Positions 14,139 to 15,599 of a DNA stretch of 15,599 nucleotides are shown in pieces. Each line of letters opens with the position of its first letter. The stretch's first letter is position 1. A program made the translations under genes and the position numbers. The DNA lies in contig DUSB01000257.1 in assembly GCA_012840625.1 (NCBI GenBank), positions 1 to 15,599 of the forward strand, in the 5' to 3' direction. Source of the DNA: Syntrophomonadaceae bacterium (GTDB taxonomy: Bacteria; Bacillota; Syntrophomonadia; Syntrophomonadales; Syntrophomonadaceae). The notes under the pieces were generated by a model. That model ran no database searches and was not told the origin of the DNA. It saw only the letters and a list, made by a program, of their open reading frames with translations.

Positions 14139-15413
14139 ATGTTAGATGCCAGAATGATTCGTTCTAATCTAGAAAAAGTAGAACAGGCTATGAAGAATCG
14201 AAATATGGCGGGAACATTAGATAACTTTGTACGCCTGGACGAACAGCGGCGCAGCATACTAAGCCAGGTAGAAGAACGCAAGAGCTTTCGCAACTCTGAT
14301 TCACAGGAAATTGGTAAACTAAAAAAACAGGGTATGGAAGCAGAAGATTTAAAGCAAAAGGTTCGGGAAGCCGGTCAGGAAATAAAGCAAATGGAAGAGA
14401 AGCTCAAGGCGGTAGAAAGCGAACTGCAACAGATCCTTTATAATATTCCCAATCTTCCGCACGAATCTGTGCCTGTGGGGGCAGATGAATCTGCCAACCA
14501 GGAGATTCGCCGCTGGGGAGAACCGCGTTCCTTTGATTTTGAACCCCAGGCACACTGGGACCTCGGTCCGCAATTGGATATCCTGGATTTTGAACGAGCC
14601 GCCAAATTATCAGGAACACGGTTTGTTGTATACAAGGGCTGGGGAGCCAAATTGGAGCGTGCGGTGATAAATTTTTACCTGGATATCCATACCAGCAAAC
14701 ATGGATACCAGGAAGTATTTCCGCCTTTTATGGTCAACCGTGAATGTATGGTAGGCACGGGTCAGCTGCCTAAATTTGCTGAGGATATGTTTAAAATTGA
14801 AGGGCGGGACATGTATCTGGTTCCCACAGCAGAAGTACCCCTTACCAACCTTTACCGGGAAGAAATTTTGGAGGGCAGGGATCTGCCCCTCTATTTGACG
14901 GCCTACACCGCCTGTTTCCGTGCCGAAGCGGGCTCACATGGTCGCGATACGCGCGGCATCATCCGCCAGCATCAGTTTAACAAGGTGGAGCTGGTCAAAA
15001 TTGTCCCGGCGGAAAGCTCTTATGAGGAGCTGGAGAAGCTGACCCGGGATGCAGAGGAGGTACTGCAGGCACTGGAATTGCCTTACCGGGTGGTGCTTTT
15101 AAGTACAGGTGATATGGGCTTTTCCTCCGCTAAAACCTATGATCTCGAAGTCTGGATGCCGTCCTACCAGGATTATAAGGAAATCTCTTCCTGTTCAAAT
15201 TGTGAAGATTTCCAGGCTCGCAGGGCCAACATTCGTTATCGTCCGGGCCCGGGAGAAAAGTTGCGTTTTGCCCATACCTTGAATGGTTCCGGTGTGGCAG
15301 TAGGAAGAACAGTAGCCGCAATTATTGAGAACTATCAGCAGGCGGATGGAAGCATCGTAATTCCTGAAGTATTGAGGCCTTATATGGGTGGACTGGAAGT
15401 TATAGAAGGCTAG
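14139..15413 (+). CDS. serS: Serine--tRNA ligase
   Basis: SerS is the class II aminoacyl-tRNA synthetase that charges tRNA-Ser. The 424-residue product has an N-terminal helical arm (roughly residues 27-100, rich in Glu, Lys and Gln) that grips the long variable arm of tRNA-Ser. The serine-binding segment is VPTAEVPLTN. Motif 2 lies in CFRAEAGSHGRDTRGIIRQHQF and motif 3 in GVAVGRTVAAIIENYQ near the C-terminus. It ends VIPEVLRPYMGGLEVI, as is usual for the family. The ATG at 14139 follows GGAAAGGAAG at 14119-14128. It lies 76 bases after serA with only a weak hairpin between, so it is probably the last gene of the T-box operon, and its product's tRNA substrate is encoded directly downstream. 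Confidence 0.98.
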   Translation: MLDARMIRSNLEKVEQAMKNRNMAGTLDNFVRLDEQRRSILSQVEERKSFRNSDSQEIGKLKKQGMEAEDLKQKVREAGQEIKQMEEKLKAVESELQQILYNIPNLPHESVPVGADESANQEIRRWGEPRSFDFEPQAHWDLGPQLDILDFERAAKLSGTRFVVYKGWGAKLERAVINFYLDIHTSKHGYQEVFPPFMVNRECMVGTGQLPKFAEDMFKIEGRDMYLVPTAEVPLTNLYREEILEGRDLPLYLTAYTACFRAEAGSHGRDTRGIIRQHQFNKVELVKIVPAESSYEELEKLTRDAEEVLQALELPYRVVLLSTGDMGFSSAKTYDLEVWMPSYQDYKEISSCSNCEDFQARRANIRYRPGPGEKLRFAHTLNGSGVAVGRTVAAIIENYQQADGSIVIPEVLRPYMGGLEVIEG

Positions 15414-15436
15414 AATTTTATGGATCAGGGCTTTTA

Positions 15437-15465
15437 TTGACAATAAAAAACGCCTGTGATATACT
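15437..15465 (+). promoter_or_regulatory. Strong promoter for tRNA-Ser
   Basis: A perfect -35 TTGACA (15437-15442) and a -10 TATACT (15460-15465) are separated by 17 bases, with TGA directly before the -10 (15457-15459) as an extended element. Transcription would start near 15472, about 34 bases before the mature tRNA, leaving a 5' leader for RNase P. This separates tRNA supply from T-box control of serS. Confidence 0.88.
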
Positions 15466-15505
15466 TTCTCTTGCGTTAAGCAAAGAAATAGCTATCCTTC
15501 ATGTT

Positions 15506-15595
15506 GGAGGGGTGTCCGAGTGGTTGAAGGAGGCGGTCTTGAAAACCGTTGAACCTTTGCGGGTTCCGTGGGTTCGAATCCCACCTCCTCCGCCA
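15506..15595 (+). tRNA. tRNA-Ser (anticodon UGA), CCA encoded
   Basis: The 90-base gene folds as a class II tRNA. The acceptor GGAGGGG (15506-15512) pairs with CTCCTCC (one G-U), with discriminator G at 15592 and encoded CCA at 15593-15595. The D arm is TCC/GGA with GTGGTTGAA-type loop. The anticodon loop CTTGAAA (15538-15544) gives anticodon TGA at 15540-15542, between GCGGT and ACCGT. A long variable arm, diagnostic of Ser or Leu, is followed by the T arm GTGGG-TTCGAAT-CCCAC. It would read UCA and, by wobble, other UCN codons. Confidence 0.97.
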
Positions 15596-15599
15596 TTAA

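Noticed and set aside
1..15599. Search by eye for CRISPR repeats, insertion sequences, phage genes, toxin-antitoxin pairs or a defence island
   Set aside because: Every stretch is explained by core genes, short intergenic regions, the T-box leader or the tRNA; no direct-repeat arrays or transposase-like frames were seen.

Overview
The window looks like a replication-origin region from a low-to-mid GC Firmicute, most likely a member of the Clostridia. The supporting evidence is the rnpA-rpmH / oriC / dnaA-dnaN-recF-remB-gyrB-gyrA order, strong AGGAGG ribosome-binding sites, sigma-A-type promoters, a short-form GyrB, a serine T-box leader, and a glutaminase-dependent PLP synthase (PdxS). The protein set and gene order fit a syntrophic Clostridia lineage such as Syntrophomonadaceae; that name is an inference from recall, not from a database search.

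Layout. Positions 1-376 (minus strand) hold the start of rnpA, cut by the window edge, and a complete 44-codon rpmH driven by a near-perfect promoter. Positions 377-619 and 1931-2073 flank dnaA and carry near-consensus DnaA boxes, and the second gap also has an AT-only tract, so together they look like a bipartite oriC. Positions 620-8980 (plus strand) are dnaA, dnaN, recF, remB (DUF370), gyrB and gyrA, closed by an intrinsic terminator at 8984-9011. Positions 9063-10920 are a vitamin B6 unit: a pyridoxal/pyridoxamine kinase followed by pdxS, without pdxT. Positions 10950-15413 are a serine unit: a promoter, a serine-specific T-box leader with its terminator, a class V aminotransferase, serA and serS. 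A tRNA-Ser(UGA) with its own promoter ends the window at 15506-15595.

How the parts fit. The left block starts and supports chromosome replication: initiator, sliding clamp, gap-repair protein and gyrase. The kinase and PdxS supply pyridoxal phosphate, the cofactor needed by the aminotransferase next door. The T-box reads uncharged tRNA-Ser through a UCC specifier and should raise transcription of serine synthesis (aminotransferase, SerA) and probably serine charging (SerS) when serine runs short. The aminotransferase is of the alanine-glyoxylate/serine-pyruvate type, and is inferred to act as a stand-in for SerC.

I found no mobile element, CRISPR array, prophage or defence system. Nearly all of the window is core-genome content. 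The most interesting points are the atypical quinolone-site residues in GyrA, the serine T-box architecture with a non-SerC aminotransferase, and the origin layout.
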